From: Sphingomonas beigongshangi
GTDB taxonomy: Bacteria > Pseudomonadota > Alphaproteobacteria > Sphingomonadales > Sphingomonadaceae
NCBI RefSeq assembly: GCF_016820445.1
Contig: NZ_JADHDT010000003.1
Span: forward strand, 248,001-312,000
Direction: 5' to 3'
DNA length: 64,000 bases
Every line of letters begins with the position of its first letter. The stretch's first letter is position 1. Positions 56,248-64,000 of the stretch are shown here, piece by piece. Made by a program: the position numbers and the translations under genes. Below the pieces are notes generated by a model, which did no database searches, was not told the origin of the DNA, and was given only the letters and a program-made list of their open reading frames with translations.

Positions 56248-57768
56248 CTATTCCAGCCCACCGCCGAGCGAGCGGTAGAGTTCGACCAGGTTGCTGCCGC
56301 GCGACAGCCGCGTCGTCACCAGCTGTTGCTGCGCCGCGTAGGCGGTGCGCTGGGCGTCGAGCGTCGTGAGGAAGGAATCGACGCCCGCACGATAGCGCGC
56401 GTCCGACAGGCGCGCGGCGACGCTGGCGGCGTTGGCGCGGGCGGCCTGCGCCGAAACCTGCTCGTCGATCGTACCGCGCTGGGCGAGCGCGTCGGCGACC
56501 TCGCGAAAGGCGGTCTGCACCGTCTTCTCGTAGGTGGAGACCGCCGCCTGCTGCGAGGCGCGCGCATAATCGAGATTGCCGCGCAGCCTGCCGCCGTCGA
56601 ACAACGGCGCGGCGATCGAGGGTGACCCGGTATAGGTGAAGCTGCCGCCGGCGAAGAGCCCGCTCAGCGCGCTGCTGATCGTTCCCAGGGTCGCGGTGAG
56701 CGAGATGCGGGGGAAGAGCGCGGCCCTGGCCGCGCCGATATTGGCGTTCTGCGCGATCAGCTGATGCTCCGCCTGCAGCACGTCCGGACGGCGCAGCAGC
56801 ACGTCGGATGCGACGCCGGTCGGCAGGTTGGCGATGGTCGCGTCGCCGGTCCCGAGTCCGTTCGGCAGCAGGTCGGCAGTCACCGTCGTGCCGGCGAGCA
56901 GGTTGAGCACATTCTGGTCCTGCGCGATCCGCGTCTTGAGCACGGCGATGTCGTTGCGCGCCGACTGATAGTTGGTTTCCGCCTGCCGCGCTTCGAGCTC
57001 CGAGGCGACGCCGATTCGGAATTGCGCGCGGGTAAGGTCGAGCGTCTGCTGGAACGCCTTGAGCGTCTCCTCCGACAGGCGCAGCTGATCCTGGTCCGAG
57101 GCGAGCGTCAGCCAGGCGGTGGCAAGTTCCGCGATCAGGCTGATCCGCGTCGTCCGCTGCGCCTCTTCGCTGGCGAAATATTGTTCGAGGGCCGCGCGGC
57201 TGAGATTGCGGACCCGGCCGAACAGGTCGAGCTCGAACGCCGAGAAGCCGGCGTTGACCGAGTAGAATTGCAGGTTCGACGAGCCGCCGGTGCCGACCGA
57301 GGCGCCCGTGCCGCCGGTCCCGGATCCGGTACCGACTCCGGTGCCCGTGCCGGTCCCCGTTCCCCCGCCGCTGGTGCCGCCGCCAGCGGCAGCACCCGAC
57401 GCGCCCGCCGCGCCGAACAGGTTGTTGGTATAGGTGCCCGAACCGCTGATCGTCGTGCTGGGGACGAGATCGGCGCGCTGCACGCGATATTGCGCGCGCG
57501 CCTGCAGAACATTGGCCGCCGCGATACGCAGGTCGCGATTGTTGTCGAGTCCCAGCGCGATTACCTGCTGCAGCCGCGGATCGGTGAAGAAGCTGCGCCA
57601 GCCGATCTTCGTGACGTCGGGCGCGTCACTCGCCGCCGCGGGATAGACGCCGCCCTGCGGCAGGGTCGCCGGCACCGCGCCGACCGGGCGCACATATTTG
57701 GGCGCCAGATTGCAGCCGGCGAGCGTCGCGCTCGCGGCGGCGAGAAGGAGGATGGTCTTGCGGGTCAT
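56248..57768 (-). CDS. Outer-membrane efflux factor (NodT/OprM type lipoprotein)
   Basis: 506 residues from the ATG at 57766-57768; a GTG three codons upstream overlaps the pump's stop. Lipobox SATLAGC gives an N-terminal lipid anchor. Two OEP repeats with long helices (FAIN-like FSAFELDLFGRVRNLSRAALEQ, then NANIGAARAALFPRISL). A Gly/Ser/Thr-only stretch of about 45 residues (about 112-158) sits in the first predicted extracellular loop. Trimeric channel for the RND pump next to it. Confidence 0.92.
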   Translation of the reverse strand: MTRKTILLLAAASATLAGCNLAPKYVRPVGAVPATLPQGGVYPAAASDAPDVTKIGWRSFFTDPRLQQVIALGLDNNRDLRIAAANVLQARAQYRVQRADLVPSTTISGSGTYTNNLFGAAGASGAAAGGGTSGGGTGTGTGTGVGTGSGTGGTGASVGTGGSSNLQFYSVNAGFSAFELDLFGRVRNLSRAALEQYFASEEAQRTTRISLIAELATAWLTLASDQDQLRLSEETLKAFQQTLDLTRAQFRIGVASELEARQAETNYQSARNDIAVLKTRIAQDQNVLNLLAGTTVTADLLPNGLGTGDATIANLPTGVASDVLLRRPDVLQAEHQLIAQNANIGAARAALFPRISLTATLGTISSALSGLFAGGSFTYTGSPSIAAPLFDGGRLRGNLDYARASQQAAVSTYEKTVQTAFREVADALAQRGTIDEQVSAQAARANAASVAARLSDARYRAGVDSFLTTLDAQRTAYAAQQQLVTTRLSRGSNLVELYRSLGGGLE

Positions 57769-57773
57769 CGAAA

Positions 57774-60700
57774 TCACGCTCCCTGCGGGGCGGGACGCCC
57801 CTCAGTGTCGTCATGCGCACCGCCGTCATGCGGCAACGTGCCGTGAGGGCCGTCGTGCGGCGGCTGGCCATGGGGATCGTCATGCGCAGCCGGCTCGGCA
57901 TGGCCGCCCTGGCCGAACAGGCGCAGGACGACGACGAAGAACATCGGCACGAAGAAGATCGCGAGGATCGTCGCCGAAAGCATGCCACCGACCACCGCGC
58001 GGCCGATGGCGTTCTGGCCACCCGCGCCGGCGCCGGTCGAAATCGCCAGCGGCAGCACGCCGAAGACGAAGGCGAGCGACGTCATCAGGATCGGCCGCAA
58101 CCGCAGCTTGGCCGCCGCGACCGCCGCGTCGAACGGCTTCATCCCGTCGCGCATCTTCTCCTCGGCGAACTCGACGATCAGGATCGCGTTCTTCGCCGAC
58201 ACGCCAATCGTGGTGATCAGGCCGACCTGGAGATAGATGTCGTTGTTGAGACCCGTCAGCGTCGCCGCGAGCACCGCGCCAAGCACGCCGAGCGGGACGA
58301 CGAGCATCACCGAGATCGGCACCGACCAGCTTTCATACAGCGCCGCGAGGCACAGGAAGACGATCAGCAGCGACAGGCCATAGAGCGCCGGCGCCTGGCC
58401 GCCCGACAGGCGTTCCTCGTAGCTGAGGCCGGTCCATTCGAGCCCGGTGCCCGGCGGCAGCTTGGCATGGATCGCCTCCATCGCCTTCATCGCCGCGCCC
58501 GACGACACGCCCGGTGCCGGCGATCCCAATATCTCCATCGACGGCAGGCCGTTGTAGCGCGTCAGCTGCGCAGGGGCCTGCTTCCACGACAGGGTCGAGA
58601 AGGCGGTGAAGGGTGCCATCGTGCCGGTCTCGCCGCGCACGTAGAAGCTGCCGACGTCCTCCGGCTTCTGGCGATAGGGCTCGTCCGCCTGGATATAGAC
58701 GCGCTTGACGCGGCCGCGATCGATGAAGTCGTTGACATAGGATCCGCCCCAGGCGGTCGCGATCGTGTTGTTCACCGTCGACAGGTCGAGCCCGAGCGCG
58801 CGCGCCTTGTCTTGATCGACGTCGATCTTGAGCTGCGGCGCGTCGTCGAGCGCATTGGGACGCACGCCGGCGAGCGACTTGTCGCCCATCGCCATGCCCA
58901 GCATCATGTTGCGCGCGGCGACCAGCTTTTCGTGCCCGATCCCCGCCTCGTCTACGAGTTGCAGGTCGAAGCCGGTGGCATTGCCCAGTTCCTGCACCGC
59001 GGGCGGGATGACCGCGAAGATCATCGCATCCTTGAACTGCGAGAAGGCACCCATGGCGCGCCCGGCGATCGCCTGCGCCTTGTTCGCCGCGCCTTCGCGC
59101 TGCGACCATTCCTTGAGCGGGATGAAGGCGATGCCGCTGTTCTGGCCCTGCCCGGCGAAGCTGAAGCCGTTGACGGTGAACACGCCCTGGACGTTGCCGC
59201 CTTCCTTTTGCAGGAAATGGTCGCGGATCGTGTCCAGGCCCTTCTGCGTGCGCGCGGTGGTGGCGCCCGGAGGCCCCTGCACCAGCGCGATCATGATCCC
59301 CTGATCCTCGTCGGGCAGGAAGCCCGTCGGCAGGCGCATGAACAGGAAGCCCATGCCCAGCACGATCAGCAGATAGACGAGCATCGACCGCTTCCAGCTC
59401 TTCGCGGTGCGGACCACGCCATGTTCGTAGCGGACCTGGCCGCGTTCGAACTTGTCGTTGAACCAGCGGAAGAAGCGCGCGAGCGGGCCATTGCCCTCCA
59501 CCTTGTTCGCCTCGTGCGGCTTGAGGATCGTCGCGCACAGCGCCGGCGTCAGGATCAGTGCGACCGCGATCGACAGCACCATCGCCGAGACGATCGTGAT
59601 CGAGAACTGGCGGTAGATGACGCCCGTCGACCCGCCGAAGAAGGCCATCGGCAGGAACACCGCGGACAGGACCAGGGCGATGCCGATCAGCGCGCCGGTG
59701 ATCTCGTCCATCGACTTGCGCGCCGCTTCCTTGGGCGACAGATGTTCGGTGGTGATCAGGCGCTCGACGTTCTCGACGACGACGATCGCGTCGTCGACGA
59801 GCAGGCCGATGGCGAGCACCATGCCGAACAGGGTCAGCGTGTTGATCGAATAGCCCGCGGCGGCGAGGATGCCGAACGTGCCGAGCAGCACCACCGGCAC
59901 CGCGATCGTCGGGATCAGCGTCGCGCGCCAGTTCTGCAGGAACAGGAACATGACGAGGAAGACGAGGATGATCGCCTCGATCAGGGTATGCACCACCTGC
60001 TCGACCGACAGCCGCACGAAGGGCGACGTGTCATAGGGGTAGATGACCTTGACGTCGGACGGGAACTGCTTGGCGATCGCGTTCACCCGCTCCTTGACCG
60101 CGGTGACCGTGGTCAGCGCATTGGCGCCGGGGGCGAGCTTGATGCCGATGCCCGAAGCGGGCCGGCCGTTCCACTGCGACTGGAAGCCGTAGTTCTCCGC
60201 GCCGATTTCCACCCGCGCGACGTCGCGCAGGCGCACGATCGACCCGTCCGTGTTGCTCTTCAGGCGGATCGCCGCGAACTGGTCCGGCGTGGTCAGCCGC
60301 GATTCCACCGACACGGTGGCGTTGAGCATCTGCTCCTTGGGCGCCGGCTGCGCGCCGATCTGGCCCGCCGAAACCTGCGCATTCTGCGCGGTGATCGCCG
60401 ACGTCACGTCGGCCATCGTCAGCGCGTAGTTGTTGAGCTTGAGCGGATCGACCCAGATGCGCATCGCATATTGCGATCCGAACACCGTCGTGTCGCCGAC
60501 GCCGTTGACGCGCGCGAGCGGGTCCTGGAGCTTGGAGACGATATAATCGGACAGGTCGGAATCGTTGTGGCTGCCGTCCGCCGAATATAGGCCGACGAAC
60601 ATCAGGAAGTTCTGCGTCGCCTTGGCGACGATCAGACCCTGGCGCTGCACCTCCTGCGGCAACAGCGGCGTCGCCGCCTGCAGCTTGTTCTGCACCTGCA

Positions 60701-61013
60701 CCTGCGCGATGTCGGGGTCGGTGCCCTGTTCGAACGTCAGCGTGATGGTGACGAGGCCGGCCGAGGACGAGGAAGACGAGAAGTAGCGAAGGTTGTCGAT
60801 TCCCTTCAGCTGCTGCTCGATGATCTGCGTCGTCGTATTCTCGAGCGTCTGGGCGTCGGCGCCCGGATAGGTCGCGGTGATCGACACTGCGGGCGGCGCG
60901 ATGGCCGGGAACTGCGCGATCGGCAGGCTGCGGATCGCCAGGATGCCCGCGAGCATCGTGACTATCGCCAGCACATAGGCGAAGATCGGGCGATCGATGA
61001 AATAGCGCGACAT
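57774..61013 (-). CDS. RND multidrug efflux pump (AcrB/MexB type)
   Basis: 1079 residues, HAE-1 family. N-terminal [20 protein letters not shown], proton-relay aspartates in [16 protein letters not shown] (about 400-415), [12 protein letters not shown] near residue 560, and the two periplasmic porter domains. The C-terminal 45 residues form a His/Asp/Gly-rich tail ([20 protein letters not shown]) not typical of AcrB. Inner membrane, proton-driven export of drugs or solvents. Confidence 0.95.
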   Translation of the reverse strand: MSRYFIDRPIFAYVLAIVTMLAGILAIRSLPIAQFPAIAPPAVSITATYPGADAQTLENTTTQIIEQQLKGIDNLRYFSSSSSSAGLVTITLTFEQGTDPDIAQVQVQNKLQAATPLLPQEVQRQGLIVAKATQNFLMFVGLYSADGSHNDSDLSDYIVSKLQDPLARVNGVGDTTVFGSQYAMRIWVDPLKLNNYALTMADVTSAITAQNAQVSAGQIGAQPAPKEQMLNATVSVESRLTTPDQFAAIRLKSNTDGSIVRLRDVARVEIGAENYGFQSQWNGRPASGIGIKLAPGANALTTVTAVKERVNAIAKQFPSDVKVIYPYDTSPFVRLSVEQVVHTLIEAIILVFLVMFLFLQNWRATLIPTIAVPVVLLGTFGILAAAGYSINTLTLFGMVLAIGLLVDDAIVVVENVERLITTEHLSPKEAARKSMDEITGALIGIALVLSAVFLPMAFFGGSTGVIYRQFSITIVSAMVLSIAVALILTPALCATILKPHEANKVEGNGPLARFFRWFNDKFERGQVRYEHGVVRTAKSWKRSMLVYLLIVLGMGFLFMRLPTGFLPDEDQGIMIALVQGPPGATTARTQKGLDTIRDHFLQKEGGNVQGVFTVNGFSFAGQGQNSGIAFIPLKEWSQREGAANKAQAIAGRAMGAFSQFKDAMIFAVIPPAVQELGNATGFDLQLVDEAGIGHEKLVAARNMMLGMAMGDKSLAGVRPNALDDAPQLKIDVDQDKARALGLDLSTVNNTIATAWGGSYVNDFIDRGRVKRVYIQADEPYRQKPEDVGSFYVRGETGTMAPFTAFSTLSWKQAPAQLTRYNGLPSMEILGSPAPGVSSGAAMKAMEAIHAKLPPGTGLEWTGLSYEERLSGGQAPALYGLSLLIVFLCLAALYESWSVPISVMLVVPLGVLGAVLAATLTGLNNDIYLQVGLITTIGVSAKNAILIVEFAEEKMRDGMKPFDAAVAAAKLRLRPILMTSLAFVFGVLPLAISTGAGAGGQNAIGRAVVGGMLSATILAIFFVPMFFVVVLRLFGQGGHAEPAAHDDPHGQPPHDGPHGTLPHDGGAHDDTEGRPAPQGA

Positions 61014-61019
61014 GAGGTG

Positions 61020-62195
61020 TTACTTCGCCTGTGCCTGGCCGGGTTGACCGGCCGCCGGCTTGGCGTTGGGATCCCAGGGATGGCCCTGGACCGGCATGCC
61101 GGGACGCAGCATCATGCCGCCCTCGACGATCACCTTGTCGCCGGGCTTCAGGCCGCTGGTGACGATCCAGCTCTCGCCCGACGTGCGGCTGGTCTCGAGC
61201 ACGCGCGGTTCGACCTTGTTGCCCTGGCCGATGACCATGACGGTCGCCTTGCCACGCTCGTCACGGCTGACGGCGCGCTGCGGCACGAGGATCGCGTTCT
61301 GCTGCGTCCCCTCGACCAGCTGCGCGCGCACGAACATGCCGGGCAGCAACAGGCCGCGCGGGTTGCCGAACAAGGCGCGGATGGTCTGCGAACCGGTGGT
61401 CGGATCGACCGTCACGTCCGCGAAGCGCAGCGTGCCCTCGATCGGATAGGCGGTGCCGTCCTCCAGCATCAGGCGCACGCGCGCATTGCCGTCGCGCGCG
61501 ATCTGGCCCGCGATGATCTGCTGGCGCAGCTTGAGCAGGTCGGCGCTCGACTGCTGGATGTCGACATAGATGGGGTCGAGGCGCTGGATCGTCGCGAGCG
61601 CCTGCGTCTGCGCCGCCGAGACGAGCGCGCCGGTGGTGAATACCGACCGGCCGATGCGGCCCGAGATCGGCGCACGGATCGTGGTGCGGGCAAGGTCGAT
61701 CTGCGCGGTACGCAGCGCCGCCTGCTGCGCGGCGACGTCGGCGCGCGCCTGCGCGGCACTGGTCAGCGCGTTCTCGTAGTCCTGGCGAGCGATCGCGTTG
61801 ATCTTGACGAGCTCGCCGTAGCGGCGGGCGAGCGCGGCGCTCGACGCGATCGCGGCACGGGCGCGCGCCAGCGCGGCGCGGGCATTGGCGACCTGCGCCT
61901 GATAGGGCGAGGAATCGATCCGGTAGAGCGGCTGGCCCGCGCGCACCATGTCGCCCTCGGTGAACAGCCGCGCCTGGACGAGGCCGTTGACCTGCGGCCG
62001 CACGTCCGACGTCTCATAGGCCGCGGTGCGACCGGGCAGTTCCGAGGTGAGCCGGACGGGCTGCATCGCCATCACGACATAGCCGACCGGTGCCGGTCCC
62101 TGCGCCCCCTGCTGCTGCGGCGGCGCCTCGCCCCCCTTGCCGCAGGCCGCCAGCACCAACGCCAGCGCCACAACTCCGTGTCGGCTGTTCATCAT
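61020..62195 (-). CDS. RND periplasmic adaptor lipoprotein
   Basis: 391 residues from the ATG at 62193-62195; a second ATG follows directly. Lipobox VLAACG. Hairpin, lipoyl and beta-barrel domains: RPQVNGLVQARLFTEGDMVR, DLARTTIRAPISGRIGRS, ALFGNPRGLLLPGMFVRAQL. Links the pump to the outer-membrane factor. First gene of the leftward efflux operon, directly behind the TetR operator. Confidence 0.94.
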   Translation of the reverse strand: MMNSRHGVVALALVLAACGKGGEAPPQQQGAQGPAPVGYVVMAMQPVRLTSELPGRTAAYETSDVRPQVNGLVQARLFTEGDMVRAGQPLYRIDSSPYQAQVANARAALARARAAIASSAALARRYGELVKINAIARQDYENALTSAAQARADVAAQQAALRTAQIDLARTTIRAPISGRIGRSVFTTGALVSAAQTQALATIQRLDPIYVDIQQSSADLLKLRQQIIAGQIARDGNARVRLMLEDGTAYPIEGTLRFADVTVDPTTGSQTIRALFGNPRGLLLPGMFVRAQLVEGTQQNAILVPQRAVSRDERGKATVMVIGQGNKVEPRVLETSRTSGESWIVTSGLKPGDKVIVEGGMMLRPGMPVQGHPWDPNAKPAAGQPGQAQAK

Positions 62196-62216
62196 GTCGA
62201 AATCCGCTAGACAGTA

Positions 62217-62238
62217 TGTGAGTGATCGTTCACTCACA
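62217..62238. promoter_or_regulatory. TetR-type operator between efflux operon and repressor
   Basis: Perfect inverted repeat TGTGAGTGA-TCGT-TCACTCACA (22 bp) in the divergent region, 21 bp from the adaptor start. Such sites bind AcrR/TtgR-like repressors and would control both directions. Confidence 0.75.
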
Positions 62239-62296
62239 AAATGCTGCTACTGCGAACACGGATTGACCGTCAAGCACCAAGGTGAAGTTTCGTTTC

Positions 62297-62926
62297 ATGA
62301 CCGATAGGATACAGTGCTGCTCCCTCTTTGCGAACCGCGCCGAGCAACGTCGCCGACTGGTGACGGAGACGGCACGCAAGCTGTTCATGGAAAACGGTTT
62401 TCATGCGACGGGCATGGCACAGCTCGCCAAGGAATCGGGTGTCGCGGTCGGCCAGATCTATCGCGATTTCTCGTCGAAGGAGGATATCGTCGCGGCGATC
62501 TGCAACAGCGATTGCGGCGAGTTCATGCAGAGCGGCCAGCTGGACGCGGCGATCGAGTCGGGCGACTCGCAGGGGGTGCGCGAATGGTTGCGCCATTTTC
62601 TCGATGCCGAGGATCCCGAGGGTGACGATCGGTTGTTCGCCGAGATCGTTGCCGAGGCCACGCGCAACGCACGGATCGCGACGATCTTCCATCGGTTGCG
62701 GGCAGAGTTCGAAAGCCGGCTGAGCGCGGCGCTCACGATGCTCGCGCCCGGCGATGTGCTGGCCGAACGCCGGCGGCTGCTGGCGGACATGATCATGACG
62801 CTGTCGCTGGGGCTCAGCTATTTCCAGCTGCTACACCAGCCCAAGGACATGCCGGCGCTTACTGCGAAGCTGATCGAGATGGTCGACCGGGAGCTCGACG
62901 CGCTCTGCTCGGCGGCAATCGCCTGA
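62297..62926 (+). CDS. TetR-family repressor of the efflux operon
   Basis: 209 residues from the ATG at 62297; a GTG five codons upstream is possible. HTH: ARKLFMENGFHATGMAQLAK, SGVAVGQIYRDFSSKEDIVA. The ligand domain (about 80-205) is helical. Divergent from the RND operon with a palindrome between, so it most likely represses it until a substrate binds. Confidence 0.9.
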   Translation: MTDRIQCCSLFANRAEQRRRLVTETARKLFMENGFHATGMAQLAKESGVAVGQIYRDFSSKEDIVAAICNSDCGEFMQSGQLDAAIESGDSQGVREWLRHFLDAEDPEGDDRLFAEIVAEATRNARIATIFHRLRAEFESRLSAALTMLAPGDVLAERRRLLADMIMTLSLGLSYFQLLHQPKDMPALTAKLIEMVDRELDALCSAAIA

Positions 62927-62943
62927 TCCGGCGAGCCCGGATC
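62925..62943. terminator. Hairpin between convergent genes
   Basis: GATCCGG-CGAGC-CCGGATC overlapping the TetR stop. No T-tract, so a weak or factor-dependent terminator at best. Confidence 0.35.
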
Positions 62944-62959
62944 GGGGCGGCGCCGGTGA

Positions 62960-63961
62960 TTATGCGCCGTGATACTCCCGATACCAGCGCACGAACCGCG
63001 GAATACCTTCGTCGATCGTCGTTGCGGGCCGGTAGTTCAGGTCCCGCGTGGCGGACTCGATATCCGCGAAGGTCCGGGTGACATCGCCAGGCTGCATCGG
63101 CAGGTCCTGCCGGATCGCGGGACGACCGATCGCCGCCTCCAGCAGCGTGATGACCCGGCCGAGCGGCTCGGCACGGTGGTTGCCGAGATTGTATAGCGCG
63201 TGCGGCGAGACGCTGCCTCCCGACTTCGGCGTTGCATCGTCCGCGGGCGCATGGTCGTGCGCCGCGATGACGCCGGCGACGATATCGTCGACGAAGGTGA
63301 AGTCCCGCTCCATCCGGCCATGATTGAAGACGGGGATCGGCTGCCCCCGCAGGATCTTCGCGGTGAAGATCCAGAGCATCATGTCCGGCCGCCCCCACGG
63401 CCCGTAGACCGTGAAGAAGCGCAGCCCCGTCTGCGGCAGCCGGAACAGATGCGCGTAGCTTTCGCTCATCAATTCGTTGGCGCGCTTGGTGGCGGCGTAC
63501 AGCGACAGCGGCCGATCGACGCGATCCTCGACGCGGAACGGGACATCCATATTGCCGCCATAGACCGAAGAGGACGAGGCATAGACCAGGTGCGCGACAC
63601 GCCGATCGCGCGCGAGTTCGAGCAGGTTGAGGTGGCCCACCAGATTCGCCTGCGCATAGACGTCGGGCCGCTCGACCGAATAGCGTACCCCCGCCTGCGC
63701 ACCGAGATGGACGATCCGATCGAAGTCACGGCCCGCGAGCGCGGCACGTAGCGCGGCGGCATCGGAGAAATCGAGATGATGGAAGGCGAAACGGTCGCCG
63801 TGCGCCTGTGTGATGTGCGCGAGCCGCGCCCGCTTCAGCGCGGGGTCGTAATAATCATTGATCGAATCGACGCCGATGACGCGATCGCCGCGCGCGAGCA
63901 GCGCCTGCGCGGTCGCCATGCCGATGAAGCCGGCGGCTCCGGTAACCAGCGTCGTCGGCAT
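62960..63961 (-). CDS. UDP-glucuronate 4-epimerase-like SDR enzyme
   Basis: 333 residues, extended SDR. NAD motif TGAAGFIG (7-14), active-site SSSSVYG and YAATKRANE (Tyr-x3-Lys), GVDSINDYYDPALKRARL typical of UDP-glucuronate 4-epimerases. Supplies UDP-galacturonate for capsule or LPS. Alternative: another UDP-sugar epimerase. Isolated at the right edge. Confidence 0.88.
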   Translation of the reverse strand: MPTTLVTGAAGFIGMATAQALLARGDRVIGVDSINDYYDPALKRARLAHITQAHGDRFAFHHLDFSDAAALRAALAGRDFDRIVHLGAQAGVRYSVERPDVYAQANLVGHLNLLELARDRRVAHLVYASSSSVYGGNMDVPFRVEDRVDRPLSLYAATKRANELMSESYAHLFRLPQTGLRFFTVYGPWGRPDMMLWIFTAKILRGQPIPVFNHGRMERDFTFVDDIVAGVIAAHDHAPADDATPKSGGSVSPHALYNLGNHRAEPLGRVITLLEAAIGRPAIRQDLPMQPGDVTRTFADIESATRDLNYRPATTIDEGIPRFVRWYREYHGA

Positions 63962-64000
63962 CGCCCTTCCCCGTCAGCATCCCCGTTCGCGCGAACGAGA

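Noticed and set aside
57813..60590. 925-codon plus-strand open frame opposite the RND pump
   Set aside because: Antisense shadow of a clear pump gene; His/Arg/Asp-rich composition typical of the opposite frame in GC-rich DNA.

Overview
The window looks like the chromosome of a sphingomonad-type alphaproteobacterium: it is GC-rich, has str, S10 and spc ribosomal genes fused into one long cluster, carries a tRNA-Trp/secE/nusG neighbourhood, has intergenic palindromes of the kind seen in Sphingomonas genomes, and encodes a ribosomal protein S12 with Arg at position 88, which fits the natural streptomycin resistance of sphingomonads. The assignment to sphingomonads is an inference; no 16S rRNA gene is present.

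Layout. (1) 1-17013, minus strand: rpsL-rpsG-fusA-tuf-rpsJ-rplCDWB-rpsS-rplV-rpsC-rplP-rpmC-rpsQ-rplNXE-rpsNH-rplFR-rpsE-rpmD-rplO-secY-adk, with adk cut by the left edge. (2) 17730-17805: an intact tRNA-Trp gene. (3) 17761-39035: a mobile element of about 21.2 kb bounded by a perfect 45-bp direct repeat of the 3' part of tRNA-Trp. It carries a tyrosine integrase, an AlpA-like excisionase, a string of tiny overlapping genes, a CHC2/Toprim primase, a RepA-like AAA helicase, a palindrome-rich gene-free region that could be an origin, an XRE repressor with divergent promoters, a cargo operon of eight small genes including two consecutive Tat-type precursors, a ribbon-helix-helix regulator, and four virion-type genes ending in a 1537-residue protein that starts with a complete-looking thermonuclease domain. 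No terminase, portal, capsid, protease, tail-tube or lysis gene is visible. The element therefore looks like a satellite or phage-derived island with an orphan DNA-ejection module, or a prophage that lost its morphogenesis genes. (4) 39162-40223: a small membrane protein, secE and nusG, which before insertion lay just downstream of tRNA-Trp.

(5) 40323-64000: ordinary chromosome. A dipeptidyl-peptidase IV; a secreted unknown protein; a trehalose operon (otsB, GH15 hydrolase, otsA) facing an MscS channel; an FMN-dependent lactate-oxidising enzyme; a PiT phosphate transporter followed by a PlcP-like phosphoesterase and a GT4 glycosyltransferase, both units preceded by 11-bp-spaced repeats resembling PhoB boxes, which suggests a phosphate-starvation lipid-remodelling locus; a two-gene ABC module; a complete RND efflux system (outer-membrane factor, pump, adaptor) with a divergent TetR repressor and a 22-bp palindromic operator; and a UDP-glucuronate-type epimerase at the right edge.
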